Notes under the pieces: generated by a model
Told to the model about the DNA's origin: nothing
What the model saw: only the letters and a program-made list of their open reading frames with translations
The model's database searches: none
Shown here: one piece after another, positions 54,245-63,149 of the stretch
Layout: each line of letters begins with the position of its first letter
How positions within the stretch are numbered: the first letter of the stretch is position 1
Assembly (NCBI RefSeq): GCF_000739615.1
Contig: NZ_BATP01000061.1
Location: forward strand, 36,888-100,887
DNA: 64,000 nucleotides
Source of the DNA: Haloferula sp. BvORR071
Lineage (GTDB): Bacteria > Verrucomicrobiota > Verrucomicrobiia > Verrucomicrobiales > Akkermansiaceae
Direction of reading: 5' to 3'
Program-made: the position numbers and the translations under genes

Positions 54245-54988
54245 ATGGCGACGCTGACCGAGTCCTTCACAGATCTGGAAACCAGCCGCGGGCTGATGCG
54301 GGTGCATAGCTTCACGCCGACGAGTGGCGGGAAGTTTCCGGCGGTCATCTTCTATTCGGAGATCTTTCAGGTAACGGGGCCGATCCGGCGGATGGCGGCG
54401 GCGCTGGCGGGGGAGGGATATCTGGTGGTCGTGCCTGAGGTATATCACGAGTTCGAGCCGCTCGGCACGGTGCTGGCCTACGACCAGGTGGGATCGGATC
54501 GAGGCAACGAGCTGAAATACACCAAGGAGCTGGCCTCTTACGATGAAGATGTGGACGTGACCGTAAAGTGGCTACAGGGACACGAATCCTGCACCGGCAA
54601 GGTGGCGAGCTATGGCGTGTGCCTTGGCGGGCACTTGGCCCTGCGCGCGGGATACCATGAAGGGATCTCGGCGGTGGCGGCTTTCTATCCGACCGATGTG
54701 CACTCGGCGACCTTGGGTGCGGGAAAATCAGACGATACGCTGAAGCGGATCGCGGCGATGAAGGCGGCCTTGCTGTTCGTGTGGGGGCGGCAGGATCCGC
54801 ACATTCCGAAGGAGGGTCGTGAGCTAATCCACCGGACGCTGGAGGAGGCGGGTGTTGCCTTCGAATGGCATGAGTTTAATGCCGCGCATGCCTTCCTGCG
54901 GGATGAGGGGCCGAGGTATAATCCCGCACTGGCGCGGGTGTGCATGGGATTACTTGCTAGGTTTCTTGCGGAGAATCTGTCTTCGTAG
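54245..54988 (+). CDS. Dienelactone hydrolase family protein
   Basis: 247 aa alpha/beta hydrolase with Cys nucleophile: Cys126 in GVCLGG, Asp184 in WGRQDPHIP, and His215 in NAAHAFLRDEGPRYNP. This Cys-Asp-His triad and the final AFLRDEGPRY are the dienelactone hydrolase hallmark. The enzyme class opens dienelactones from aromatic degradation, but many members act on other esters. No aromatic pathway genes are adjacent, so its true substrate is open. Confidence 0.93.
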   Translation: MATLTESFTDLETSRGLMRVHSFTPTSGGKFPAVIFYSEIFQVTGPIRRMAAALAGEGYLVVVPEVYHEFEPLGTVLAYDQVGSDRGNELKYTKELASYDEDVDVTVKWLQGHESCTGKVASYGVCLGGHLALRAGYHEGISAVAAFYPTDVHSATLGAGKSDDTLKRIAAMKAALLFVWGRQDPHIPKEGRELIHRTLEEAGVAFEWHEFNAAHAFLRDEGPRYNPALARVCMGLLARFLAENLSS

Positions 54989-55000
54989 GCCAGAAGCGCT

Positions 55001-57139
55001 TTACCTTGGAGCGGTGAATAGCCGTGCGGCTTCTTCAATCGCTGCATTCGCGCGCTTGACGTCATCGGCATGCGGGCCGGGCTTGCTGCCACGCTCCCAG
55101 GTGAAGTCCTTGAGGACGGTGTCGATTTTCGCCAAGGCCGCGGCTTGTTCGCTGGTGGGGGATTTGCCGGCCCATTCGTGAAGCAGGCGGAGCTTTTCGA
55201 AATCCTCCATGCCATCCCGCATCCGCTCGAAGCGCACCGAACTCCGGTTGCCGGGATAGACGAGGAAGCAATCCCCGGAGGGCCATGAGGTGAAGTCGGT
55301 GGACTTCAAGGGATCTTCCACCCAGGAATTGTAGGCCCAGCGCAGGAAGCCATCGAAGCCGCCGGCGTAGGCGAAGATGCCGAGCCACTCCGACTCCGCG
55401 GGTGGGGAGAAGGTGAAGGAATTCGGCACTGCCGGACTCGTGCAGACATAGTAGGTGGTTTTCTTTCCAAGCTTGCGGCGGGCTTCCAGTTCTTCAGGCG
55501 TGAACTCTCCGGAGGTCTGGATGCTGGGCGAGACGTCCTGAACCTCGCGGGTGGTCTGGCTGGGGTGATTGATCGCGGAGGCGATCGCGAGTTCCGGAGC
55601 ATGTTTCTTTAGTGTGGCGATCGCTCCACGCATGAGAGCATCGGGGCGTTCGTCCATGCCGATGAGCGTGCGCTCCAGCCAACCCTTCGTGCGTAGGTGG
55701 CTGGTGAAGTCCTTGAGGAAACGTCCCCAGTGTTCGTCGTATTCGCGTGTGCCGGGTCGCAATTCCGCATCCACCTCCGCTTGCTTGGCCGCGTCGTAAT
55801 AGCGGAATTTCAGCGACCACGGGATCATGGTGTAGCAATGGATGCGGGCATTTTTCATCGCGACCTCATCGCTCATGAAGCTCACCCAGGCGTCGAAGGC
55901 GTGGTAGTCGTAGCTCCAGCTTCCGTCCTTCTGCTTGGTCCATTTGATCATGGAGGGGAAGGCATCGTAGGTCTGCCCGCCCCATGCTTCATCGATCAGC
56001 GTGGTGGTGATGGTCTTCTGTCCTGCCTCTGCCAGTCGCTTCATCAGCGGCTTCATCAGGGCGAAGTGTTCCGGTGACCAGGCGGGCACATCATGCCAGC
56101 GGGCGACGGCTTCGGGATGCTGCCAGAGATCGAGATGCACCTGCCAATCGGCGGGGGAGGGGATGCCTGCTGCGAGCACTTCCACCGCCAGCGGGAAGTC
56201 CAGGGTGGCGGTATTGCTGCGGACGGTGATCTTGCCCTGATAAAGTCCGGGCTTCGCATTCACCGGGACCTGCACGGATAGCCAGATCGGGCGATTGGTG
56301 CCGGCGGCAAGGGGCAGACTCTCTGCGGTATCGATGACGTCGCCCTGCGGTTTGCCGTCGGCAAGCGTGTAGCGGATGAAATTGGAAGTGACTGCCAGCT
56401 GATCCGGGCCGTTCAGCACGGCGGGCTCCACTTGCAGGTTCTCATGAGCCGTGTCGGAGGAGATCACGATCTGGGTGCTCACTCTCTCTCCGCGCCAAGC
56501 AGTGAGCTTTTGCCCGGTGGCAGCGGGAGTGAGCTCCACCTTGCCAGCCGGTGGATAGCGCCGGTCGAGTGTGCCGACGCCGCCGGCGAGCCCGGTGGCG
56601 GGTTGGGACGCGTAGCCTTCGATCTCCACCAGGTGCCCGCCGTTCTTGGCACCCCTTGAGTTCTTCAGGAAGGTGGTGCGCACGTAGCGGACCTCGCGCG
56701 GTGCGAAGGAGAACAGGTCCCCCTCTGCGGAGGCGGTAATCGAGTTCGCCGTCTTGTCGCCGAGCATAATCCAGTCCTTGCCGTCGAGGGAGCCTTCGAC
56801 CTTGTACTGGTAGACGCGCCCGTCGCCCCAGAAGGGGAAGGCGCGGATCGCGGAAAGTTGCTTCGGTGATTCGAGATCGATCTGATGCCAGACCGGGAGA
56901 TTCTCGCAAGCCCAGTGGTCGGAGGTCTCCTTGTTGCCGTTCACCGCGCGTTCGGGCGTCTGTTTGTCCCAGTGGCCGCTGGCGGTGACCTTGGTGTTGA
57001 GGAAAAGATTGGCTTGGGCCTGCCCTGCGACTGCGCCGAGCGGAGGCTCGTAGGAAGAGTGGCGGGCAGGTGCGGCACTGAGCGGAAGGCTCAGCAGCGC
57101 GAGGAAGGCCGGGTTCAGGAAGAACAGCAGTCTGGACAT
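55001..57139 (-). CDS. Secreted DUF4091/GH123-like protein with discoidin domain
   Basis: 712 aa. Signal peptide (MSRLLFFLNPAFLALLSLPLSA). An N-terminal F5/8 type C (discoidin) domain at about 45-180 has NTKVTASGHWDKQTPERAVN and EIEGYAS. A beta-sandwich follows, and from about residue 340 the DUF4091 (GH123-like) catalytic region has LIDEAWGG, KGWLERTLIGMDERPD and FAYAGGFDGFLRWAYNSW. GH123 enzymes hydrolyse N-acetyl-galactosaminides using substrate-assisted catalysis with an Asp-Glu pair, here probably MDER. Probably secreted glycan degradation. Confidence 0.88.
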   Translation of the reverse strand: MSRLLFFLNPAFLALLSLPLSAAPARHSSYEPPLGAVAGQAQANLFLNTKVTASGHWDKQTPERAVNGNKETSDHWACENLPVWHQIDLESPKQLSAIRAFPFWGDGRVYQYKVEGSLDGKDWIMLGDKTANSITASAEGDLFSFAPREVRYVRTTFLKNSRGAKNGGHLVEIEGYASQPATGLAGGVGTLDRRYPPAGKVELTPAATGQKLTAWRGERVSTQIVISSDTAHENLQVEPAVLNGPDQLAVTSNFIRYTLADGKPQGDVIDTAESLPLAAGTNRPIWLSVQVPVNAKPGLYQGKITVRSNTATLDFPLAVEVLAAGIPSPADWQVHLDLWQHPEAVARWHDVPAWSPEHFALMKPLMKRLAEAGQKTITTTLIDEAWGGQTYDAFPSMIKWTKQKDGSWSYDYHAFDAWVSFMSDEVAMKNARIHCYTMIPWSLKFRYYDAAKQAEVDAELRPGTREYDEHWGRFLKDFTSHLRTKGWLERTLIGMDERPDALMRGAIATLKKHAPELAIASAINHPSQTTREVQDVSPSIQTSGEFTPEELEARRKLGKKTTYYVCTSPAVPNSFTFSPPAESEWLGIFAYAGGFDGFLRWAYNSWVEDPLKSTDFTSWPSGDCFLVYPGNRSSVRFERMRDGMEDFEKLRLLHEWAGKSPTSEQAAALAKIDTVLKDFTWERGSKPGPHADDVKRANAAIEEAARLFTAPR

Positions 57140-57199
57140 TGGCGATTGGATCTTGAGTCAATACGCACGAATTTGAGGAATTAGTGCGATTAAATTCGG

Positions 57200-58504
57200 T
57201 CAATGCCGCTCGAATTCCAGATAGAGCGGGCTGCCGCTGGCTGTGACTTGAAGCTTGCTGCCCGTGGTTGGGCCCAAGGGATCGACACTCGTCGCGGCGA
57301 GCGGCATGCGGGTGCCGTGGAGCAGCTTGCCGGGAATATCCTCCAGGACTGCCTGGATTTCCTTCCCATCTGCATTCGGCGTCCACACTGCCCAGATGAC
57401 TTTCTTTGGATCGGTGCCGTGCTGGTATTCCTGTATGCGGATCTTGCCGGCTTCGTTTCTAACAATCCGGGTGAAGCGGTAGTCGCCGAGCGTCTTTTGC
57501 AGATGGCTCACCGCGTGGAAGGATGGCTTCGGTTGCCAGTTCCGCGTGAGGCCGGAGCTGGCGTGGAGGCTGGCCTTGTCCTCGTCGTTGAAGAAGTAGA
57601 TGTAGGCGCGCTCGACCGGCATGGCGGAGAAGACTAACAGCGAGCGGACGAGCCACTGGGCTTGTTGTTCATCGGTCACGCCGACCCATTGCTTGAAGTC
57701 ACCGCTGGCCTCCTGCGGTTTGGTGGTGCTGTCGTAGCCAAATTCCGTGATCCACACTGGCTTGCCGGTGGCGTGCTGGTCGCGCCATTTGCAGAGCTCC
57801 TCGACGTCCTTGAGGTATTTCGGCAGGGCAGGGTCCTCGGGATAGCTGCGCTTCCAGGTCGGCCAGTTTTCGAGCTGGGCGTAGCTGTGGATGGTGAGCA
57901 CATCGACGAAGGGAAGGAGCCCATCAAGACAAGTGACGCTCTTCTCGTAGTCACCGCTCTTGCCGGTGGTCAGGTTGCAGGTGGCGATCTTGAGCTTGGG
58001 GTCACCGGTGCGGATGCCCTCGGCCATGGACTTGAAGACCTTGGCGTAGTCGGGATCGCTCCACTTTCCGGGCTCGTTGCCGATCTCGATGGATTCGACG
58101 AGCTTACGCGAGCCGCCGGGGCCGAACTCCTTGGCGAAGGCGCTGCCGTAGGCCTTGAGGTCGGGCTCGAGATCCTTCCAATCCGCTTGGGGAATGGACT
58201 CGAACATCAGGCAGGCATCGGTGGTCCAGCCTTGCTTCTGCCAAGAACCGTAGACGCCGCTCCAGTCGACGCGGTTCTTCGCCTCGGGGAATTTCGGGAG
58301 CTGGTCGGTCTCCTTGGCGAGGTCCCACTCCACGGGATGGTAGTCGCGGACCAGTCCGGCGGCGGGGCGGTAGAGCTCCGGTTTGAATTGCACCGTGTGG
58401 CCATTGAGGCCGATGAAATCGCGCATCAAGGGGCGCGGCGCGGGGGCGCCGTGGAGCGGGGTGAGGAGCAGGGGAACAAGCAGCAGCAAGGGACGACGGC
58501 ACAT
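57200..58504 (-). CDS. Secreted glycoside hydrolase, GH-A clan (GH39/GH5-like)
   Basis: 434 aa from ATG 58504, giving a signal peptide (MCRRPLLLLVPLLLTPLHGA). The (beta/alpha)8 fold has acid/base Glu144 in IEIGNEPGKW and nucleophile Glu254 in VWITEFGYDST. These pair as in clan GH-A retaining enzymes. A C-terminal beta domain follows. The frame is open far upstream, but those codons are antisense to the sigma factor gene. It is adjacent to the DUF4091 gene (60 bp), suggesting a small glycan-use cluster. Substrate unknown. Confidence 0.88.
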   Translation of the reverse strand: MCRRPLLLLVPLLLTPLHGAPAPRPLMRDFIGLNGHTVQFKPELYRPAAGLVRDYHPVEWDLAKETDQLPKFPEAKNRVDWSGVYGSWQKQGWTTDACLMFESIPQADWKDLEPDLKAYGSAFAKEFGPGGSRKLVESIEIGNEPGKWSDPDYAKVFKSMAEGIRTGDPKLKIATCNLTTGKSGDYEKSVTCLDGLLPFVDVLTIHSYAQLENWPTWKRSYPEDPALPKYLKDVEELCKWRDQHATGKPVWITEFGYDSTTKPQEASGDFKQWVGVTDEQQAQWLVRSLLVFSAMPVERAYIYFFNDEDKASLHASSGLTRNWQPKPSFHAVSHLQKTLGDYRFTRIVRNEAGKIRIQEYQHGTDPKKVIWAVWTPNADGKEIQAVLEDIPGKLLHGTRMPLAATSVDPLGPTTGSKLQVTASGSPLYLEFERH

Positions 58505-58605
58505 GGCCTCCCTGATACGGGCGGAGGGGCCGCGCATTTCTTCCAAGCGCGGATGATAAAATTCCGCTGGGGTGGCGCTGTCATGGGTGAGACTCGGTCT
58601 CCCCC

Positions 58606-59094
58606 ATGGCATCCCACGACACGGAACAAGACTGGAACGATTGGCTGGCCGAGAATGCCAGCCGCTTCCTGCTCTTTGCCCGGCAGCAGACGCGCTGCGG
58701 GCACGACGCCGAGGACGTGCTGCAGGATTCCCTGGTGGAGGCTTGGAAACGGGCCGGTGGCAGGCCGGACAATGCACTGGTTTTCGCCACCATCCACCGG
58801 CGGGCGATCGATCTGGCCCGCAAGACCGACCGCCGGACCTTCCGTGAGCAGGCCAGCGAAACGCCGGACCTGTTCTGCGGGCCAGCGGACGACGCCGAAA
58901 TGACCGCCCTGCTGGAGCGGGAAATTCAAAAGTTGCCCGAGGCGCAAAGGGAGGTGCTGACCCTGAAATTCTGGGGTGGCCTGACCTTCGCCGAGGTGGC
59001 GGTGGTGCTGGCAATCCCCCAGGGGACGGCAGCCTCGCGCTATCGGCTGGCCGTAGAATCCCTGCGCCAAACTTTGAGCATTTGCACCTTATGA
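58606..59094 (+). CDS. ECF-type RNA polymerase sigma factor
   Basis: 162 aa. Region 2 is visible as DAEDVLQDSLVEAWKRAGGR and region 4 as KLPEAQREVLTLKFWGGLTFAEVAVVLAIPQGTAASRYRLAVESL. The length fits a minimal ECF sigma. Its stop TGA overlaps the next gene's ATG (ATGA at 59091-59094), as sigma/anti-sigma pairs often do. The promoter it recognises is unknown. Confidence 0.93.
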   Translation: MASHDTEQDWNDWLAENASRFLLFARQQTRCGHDAEDVLQDSLVEAWKRAGGRPDNALVFATIHRRAIDLARKTDRRTFREQASETPDLFCGPADDAEMTALLEREIQKLPEAQREVLTLKFWGGLTFAEVAVVLAIPQGTAASRYRLAVESLRQTLSICTL

Positions 59095-59564
59095 AACATC
59101 CGGAGGACGAAATCGAAGCGCTGCTGACCCGGCTGCAGCCCGCCGCGCCGGACGAGGCGCTGATGGCGAGACTGCGCGCGGCCCGGCCCCAGCCCCAAGC
59201 CAACTTCAAGTCCAAGCGCAAGATCATCTACCTGTGGGCCCCCTTGGCGGCGGCTGCAGGCGTGGCTCTTGCGCTGCTTCCCAAGCAAGGGCCCGTGGCG
59301 GTGGGCACGCCCCCCGGCGTGGTAGGAAATGAGAATACCTCCGCGCCCGCCACGGACGAACTCCAGCCGGTGGGAAGCCTGCAGCATCTTGTGGACGTGG
59401 CGGATCTCGGAATCGTCCAGGACGACAACAACATGCCGGTGCGGCTGATCCGCACCCGCTGGATCGATGAGATTATCTACGTCGCGGGGACGGAAGGTAC
59501 GGAGCCGGTGAAGGAAGGCCGGCTGCGCGAGGAGATCGTGCCGGTGTCACTGCCCATCTACTGA
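59091..59564 (+). CDS. Single-pass membrane protein, putative anti-sigma partner
   Basis: 157 aa from ATG 59091. The N-terminal ~45 residues (cytoplasmic, with DEIEALLTRLQPAAPDEALM) are followed by one transmembrane helix (YLWAPLAAAAGVALALL) and a periplasmic C-terminal part of about 90 residues. The order sigma factor then small single-pass protein, with translational overlap, is that of an anti-sigma factor. It lacks an obvious zinc-binding anti-sigma (ZAS) motif, so the mode of binding would be of a different type. Function is inferred from context. Confidence 0.65.
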   Translation: MKHPEDEIEALLTRLQPAAPDEALMARLRAARPQPQANFKSKRKIIYLWAPLAAAAGVALALLPKQGPVAVGTPPGVVGNENTSAPATDELQPVGSLQHLVDVADLGIVQDDNNMPVRLIRTRWIDEIIYVAGTEGTEPVKEGRLREEIVPVSLPIY

Positions 59565-59593
59565 CTGAAAAACCTTCAACAGAAATCGAGAAC

Positions 59594-60685
59594 ATGAAAA
59601 CAAGCACAAGCAGCTATTGCCTGTTGGCCGCCCTCGCGGGCTTGGCCTCGGCCCAGGAACCCGCGGTGGAAGGAGCGAAAGCCGTTTCACGCGGCACTGC
59701 CATCATCGTGGAGAGCAAGGATGGCAAAACGGAAACAAGGACGATCGATCTTGCGGATGCGGAACCCGGCCAGCCGCGGGTGATTGCCGGCGCGACAATT
59801 GGCGCTGGACCCGGTGTGGCGATCGGCGGCGGTGGGGTGATCGGCGGGACTGCCACTCTGGATGGCGTGTCCGGTGACGTGATCGCTGGCGTGCCGACTT
59901 TCGAGGCGCGGGATCTGTCCGAGCCGATCCGCTTGGCCTTCCGCACTGCCGAGGATGCCTTTGACGTGCCGCTGCGGACCGGTCCGGTGACCTACCTCGG
60001 TGTATCGGCGATTCCGGTGCCGCATGAACTGGCCGTGCACCTGCCGATCGCCGAAGACACCGGCTTGGGCGTCGAAGTCATTGCTCCTGATAGTCCGGCG
60101 GAAAAATCGGGACTCCAGAAGAGCGACGTGCTGATGAAGCTGGACGACCAGATCCTGATCCATCCGCGCCAGCTATCGGTGCTTGTGGCAAATCACAAGG
60201 AAGGCGAGAGCATCAAGTTGACCTATCTGCGCAAGGGCGAGGTGAAGGAAGCCACGGTGACGCTCGGCCAGCGCGATGTCGCCGCGGCGAAGTCGATCGA
60301 GCATCTCGACTCATGGTCCGGCCCGGGCGTGAAGCAGCCTTTGCGGACCTTTTACCGCCACTTCGAGCTACCCGCGCCGCAGGGAGATGCGACCGAGCAG
60401 GGCAAGAAGGAGCGGGCCGAACTCGAGCGCCACGTGAATGAAATGCGCAAACTGGCCGAGGACCAGGCTGCTGATGCCAAGGCAAGGGTCAAAGACCTGC
60501 TTTCCGAACGGGTCAAGCAGGCTGCCGACGCCGCTTACTCCGCCGAAGTCCAACGGGCGGCCGAAGTGGAACTCAGGAAGGCAAAAGAAGCCCAGGGTGC
60601 CGCGGAAGCTGCGACCAAGGGCGAGCTCGACGAGTTGCGGACCAAGCTCGACGCGCTACAGAAGCTGCTTGAAGAGAGGAAGTGA
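59594..60685 (+). CDS. Secreted PDZ-domain protein with C-terminal coiled coil
   Basis: 363 aa with signal peptide (MKTSTSSYCLLAALAGLASA). A Gly-rich stretch (about 70-90) leads to a PDZ domain (about residues 135-220: TGLGVEVIAPDSPAEKSGLQ, LDDQILIHPRQL). Charged coiled-coil helices from about 260 to the end follow. It has no protease domain. It sits 29 nt after the putative anti-sigma gene, so it is the third member of a probable sigma-controlled operon; a strong terminator ends it. It may bind periplasmic misfolded proteins. Confidence 0.82.
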   Translation: MKTSTSSYCLLAALAGLASAQEPAVEGAKAVSRGTAIIVESKDGKTETRTIDLADAEPGQPRVIAGATIGAGPGVAIGGGGVIGGTATLDGVSGDVIAGVPTFEARDLSEPIRLAFRTAEDAFDVPLRTGPVTYLGVSAIPVPHELAVHLPIAEDTGLGVEVIAPDSPAEKSGLQKSDVLMKLDDQILIHPRQLSVLVANHKEGESIKLTYLRKGEVKEATVTLGQRDVAAAKSIEHLDSWSGPGVKQPLRTFYRHFELPAPQGDATEQGKKERAELERHVNEMRKLAEDQAADAKARVKDLLSERVKQAADAAYSAEVQRAAEVELRKAKEAQGAAEAATKGELDELRTKLDALQKLLEERK

Positions 60686-60709
60686 ATTCTCATTTCAGCG
60701 GGATCTCCA

Positions 60710-60742
60710 GGCGGACCGGCCAAGAGCCGGTCCGCCTTTTTT
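60710..60742 (+). terminator. Rho-independent terminator after the PDZ gene
   Basis: GGCGGACCGGC-CAAGA-GCCGGTCCGCC followed by TTTTTTCTT. It also lies close to the stop of the convergent DAC-domain gene. Confidence 0.92.
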
Positions 60743-60757
60743 CTTCGCGCGGATCGA

Positions 60758-62032
60758 TCAGATTACCGAGTGCATCCAGAAGAGCACCGAGTCGTCGACA
60801 TTCGCGATCATCCGCACCTGGCTGTCCTGTGAGATGACGAAGCCGATGACGTCGGGCTCGACCGAGCAGAGACGGTAGACCGCGCGGTGGCGGGTGCCGT
60901 CTGCTTGCACGTTCCAGTCTGTTAGGGACTGGCCGTCGAGGTCGTGGGCTTGGCTGACTTGGAAGACGGTGCGGTCCACGCGGATTTCGCCACCGAAGCC
61001 GATCACGCGGACGCGCTGGTCCACGACCATGGCGCCATCGACCTGCATCAGGTCGGAGAAGAAACGGGCGAGCTCGTAGAAGCCTTCTTCCAGGCGATCG
61101 AGTTCGGCATCATGGCTGCCGCGGAAGATCCGGCGCGCATCCTCCAGCGTCGATCCCGGCGGGCAGAGCATGCCGATGCGGCGGATGATCGACTTCATGA
61201 GATGTGGGAAGCGCAATCCGGCGGCATCCTCCTCAGCGGTGTACTTGCAATCGATCCAGCGGGTGGCGGTCTCCACGCCCTTGGCTCCCTCCGGCAGGAA
61301 GACGACGCTGCCGCCGTGGCCGCTGGTGCGGACCAGGTTGATCACCCGCTTGATGAACTGCACCGAGATGAGGTGGGCCATCTGGGCGTAGTCATCGGTG
61401 CTGAGATTCGGCGGCAGGCAGCCATCGGCCAGCTCCGCGACCATGTTGCAGCGCATGGGCTCGAAGCGCTGGCTGAGCAAGGGCGACTCGAAGACGTCGA
61501 GCCTCGGACCGTGGAATTCGCGGCCGCGCCATTCGCCAATGAGCTGGTAGTTATCGTAGAAGATCAACCAGCCGGGATCGCGCACGTGGATGATAGGGTG
61601 GGGGATGCCTTCTCCCGCGGGCTTGCGGCCGCCGGCGACCATATTCATCCAGCGCGTGCCGGTGTTGATGATGCCCCAGATCCGGAAGCCGCGGCCCTTC
61701 GCAGGCCAGATCGCCACCGCGGAGTGGAAGAAGCTGGCGGCCGGGCTCAGGCGTTTGATTTCGTTTTGGTTGAAGGGATGGGCCGTCGAGAGGCGCATCG
61801 CGTGGACGCCATCGGGAGGGCCTCCGTCCGCGGTGAATGCCTCCGGCGGAGCGATCACCACGCGGGCGCGGACCGGGCGGCCCTCCTCCTTGAGCAGGCT
61901 GGAGGAATAGAGGGCATTGCAGGCCTCGCGGAGTTCCGCCTCCGTGGGCGCGCCGGGCTGATCCCGCAGCAGCTCGTGCAAGCGGGTGACCATGCTGGTG
62001 AGATCGAGCGGGGCGCTAGGGATGACGGACAT
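60758..62032 (-). CDS. DAC-domain (diadenylate-cyclase-like) protein with DACNV-type sensor domain
   Basis: 424 aa from ATG 62032; a longer frame starts at 62110. The C-terminal ~100 residues show the two DAC hallmark motifs, DGA (residues 332-334, DGAMVVDQRVRVIGFGGE) and GTRHR (379-383, DGTRHRAVYRLC), followed by IGFVISQDSQVRMI, as in c-di-AMP synthases. The N-terminal ~300 residues match the pattern of the DACNV-type sensor domain. No transmembrane helix. It could make c-di-AMP or a related nucleotide; product and activity are not shown. Confidence 0.72.
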   Translation of the reverse strand: MSVIPSAPLDLTSMVTRLHELLRDQPGAPTEAELREACNALYSSSLLKEEGRPVRARVVIAPPEAFTADGGPPDGVHAMRLSTAHPFNQNEIKRLSPAASFFHSAVAIWPAKGRGFRIWGIINTGTRWMNMVAGGRKPAGEGIPHPIIHVRDPGWLIFYDNYQLIGEWRGREFHGPRLDVFESPLLSQRFEPMRCNMVAELADGCLPPNLSTDDYAQMAHLISVQFIKRVINLVRTSGHGGSVVFLPEGAKGVETATRWIDCKYTAEEDAAGLRFPHLMKSIIRRIGMLCPPGSTLEDARRIFRGSHDAELDRLEEGFYELARFFSDLMQVDGAMVVDQRVRVIGFGGEIRVDRTVFQVSQAHDLDGQSLTDWNVQADGTRHRAVYRLCSVEPDVIGFVISQDSQVRMIANVDDSVLFWMHSVI

Positions 62033-62131
62033 GGGTGACGTGGTTCCGAAATAAAGCGGAGTTGGGCCGCGTTTCAACAAGTCCGGTGATTTTCCGCCGG
62101 ACTGGACCACAGCCCATTACCCAAGAACCCT

Positions 62132-63133
62132 ATGACCTCGACCTCCCTTTTCCGGCTGCTTCTCACGGCCGGTCTGATCCTCGGCTCCTCCTTTGCCCAC
62201 GGGCAAGAGCGCAAGCGCGTGGTGGCCTACGTGCCGAACTGGATCGATCTGCCCGAATTTGCGAAGACGATCGACTACGACAAGGTCACGCACATCAACA
62301 TCGCCTTCGAGAATCCGAAGGACGACAGCGGTGAGCTTTCCTTCAATCCCCGCAACGAGGAGCTGATCCGCCGGGCCAAGGCCGCGAAGGTCAAGGTGTT
62401 GATGTCGATCGGAGGTGGCTCGGCCTCGACCAATGAGGAGATGAAGGCGCGCTACGACAAGCTGATGGGCGAAGCCGGGCGGAAGCAGTTCGCGGAGAAG
62501 CTGGTGGCCTATCTTGAGGCGCACAAGCTGGACGGAATCGACGTGGACCTCGAAGGCCCTGCGATCACGGACAACTACGGCGGCTTCATGGCGGAACTCT
62601 CCGCGGCGACCAAGGCGAAGAAGTTGTTGCTGACTGCGGCGCTGTCGAAGGGCTACGGCGGTGACCACGTGCCTGACTCGGTTCTGGGACAACTCGATTT
62701 CCTGAACATCATGGCCTACGACGCGACCGGGACCTGGGATCCGAATCGCCACGGTCAACATTCGTCCATGGAGTTCGCCAAGGAGGCGACGAAGTATTGG
62801 ACCGGACGCGGCTTGGAGAAGTCGAAGGCGGTGCTGGGCGTGCCCTTCTACGGCTACGGCTTCGGCAATGCCTTCAGGAAGTCAGGCTATTCCTATGCGG
62901 ATGTGGTGGCGCAGTTCCCCGAAGGGCACACCGTGGACCAGTCGGGAGAGACCATCTGGTACAACGGCATCCCGACTATCCAGGCGAAGTCCAAGCTGGT
63001 GATGGACGAGGGCTACGGCGGCGTGATGATCTGGTCCCTCGATCAAGACGTGAAAGGGGAGAAGTCCCTGCTCGCGGCGATCGACGGGGTGCTGCAGCCG
63101 AAGAAGGATGGGGCGGCCCCCAAGGCCAAATAG
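62132..63133 (+). CDS. GH18 chitinase-like glycoside hydrolase, secreted
   Basis: 333 aa with signal peptide (about 1-24, ending HGQ). GH18 catalytic motif DGIDVDLEG puts the DxxDxDxE set at Asp134, Asp137, Asp139 and Glu141; Glu141 is the proton donor. The N-terminal VVAYVPNWIDLPEFAKTIDY and SIGGGS, and the late VMIWSLDQD, are typical. It has no chitin-binding module. It probably hydrolyses chitin or related N-acetylglucosamine polymers outside the cell. Confidence 0.95.
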   Translation: MTSTSLFRLLLTAGLILGSSFAHGQERKRVVAYVPNWIDLPEFAKTIDYDKVTHINIAFENPKDDSGELSFNPRNEELIRRAKAAKVKVLMSIGGGSASTNEEMKARYDKLMGEAGRKQFAEKLVAYLEAHKLDGIDVDLEGPAITDNYGGFMAELSAATKAKKLLLTAALSKGYGGDHVPDSVLGQLDFLNIMAYDATGTWDPNRHGQHSSMEFAKEATKYWTGRGLEKSKAVLGVPFYGYGFGNAFRKSGYSYADVVAQFPEGHTVDQSGETIWYNGIPTIQAKSKLVMDEGYGGVMIWSLDQDVKGEKSLLAAIDGVLQPKKDGAAPKAK

Positions 63134-63149
63134 TCCGCTTTGCCCTAGC

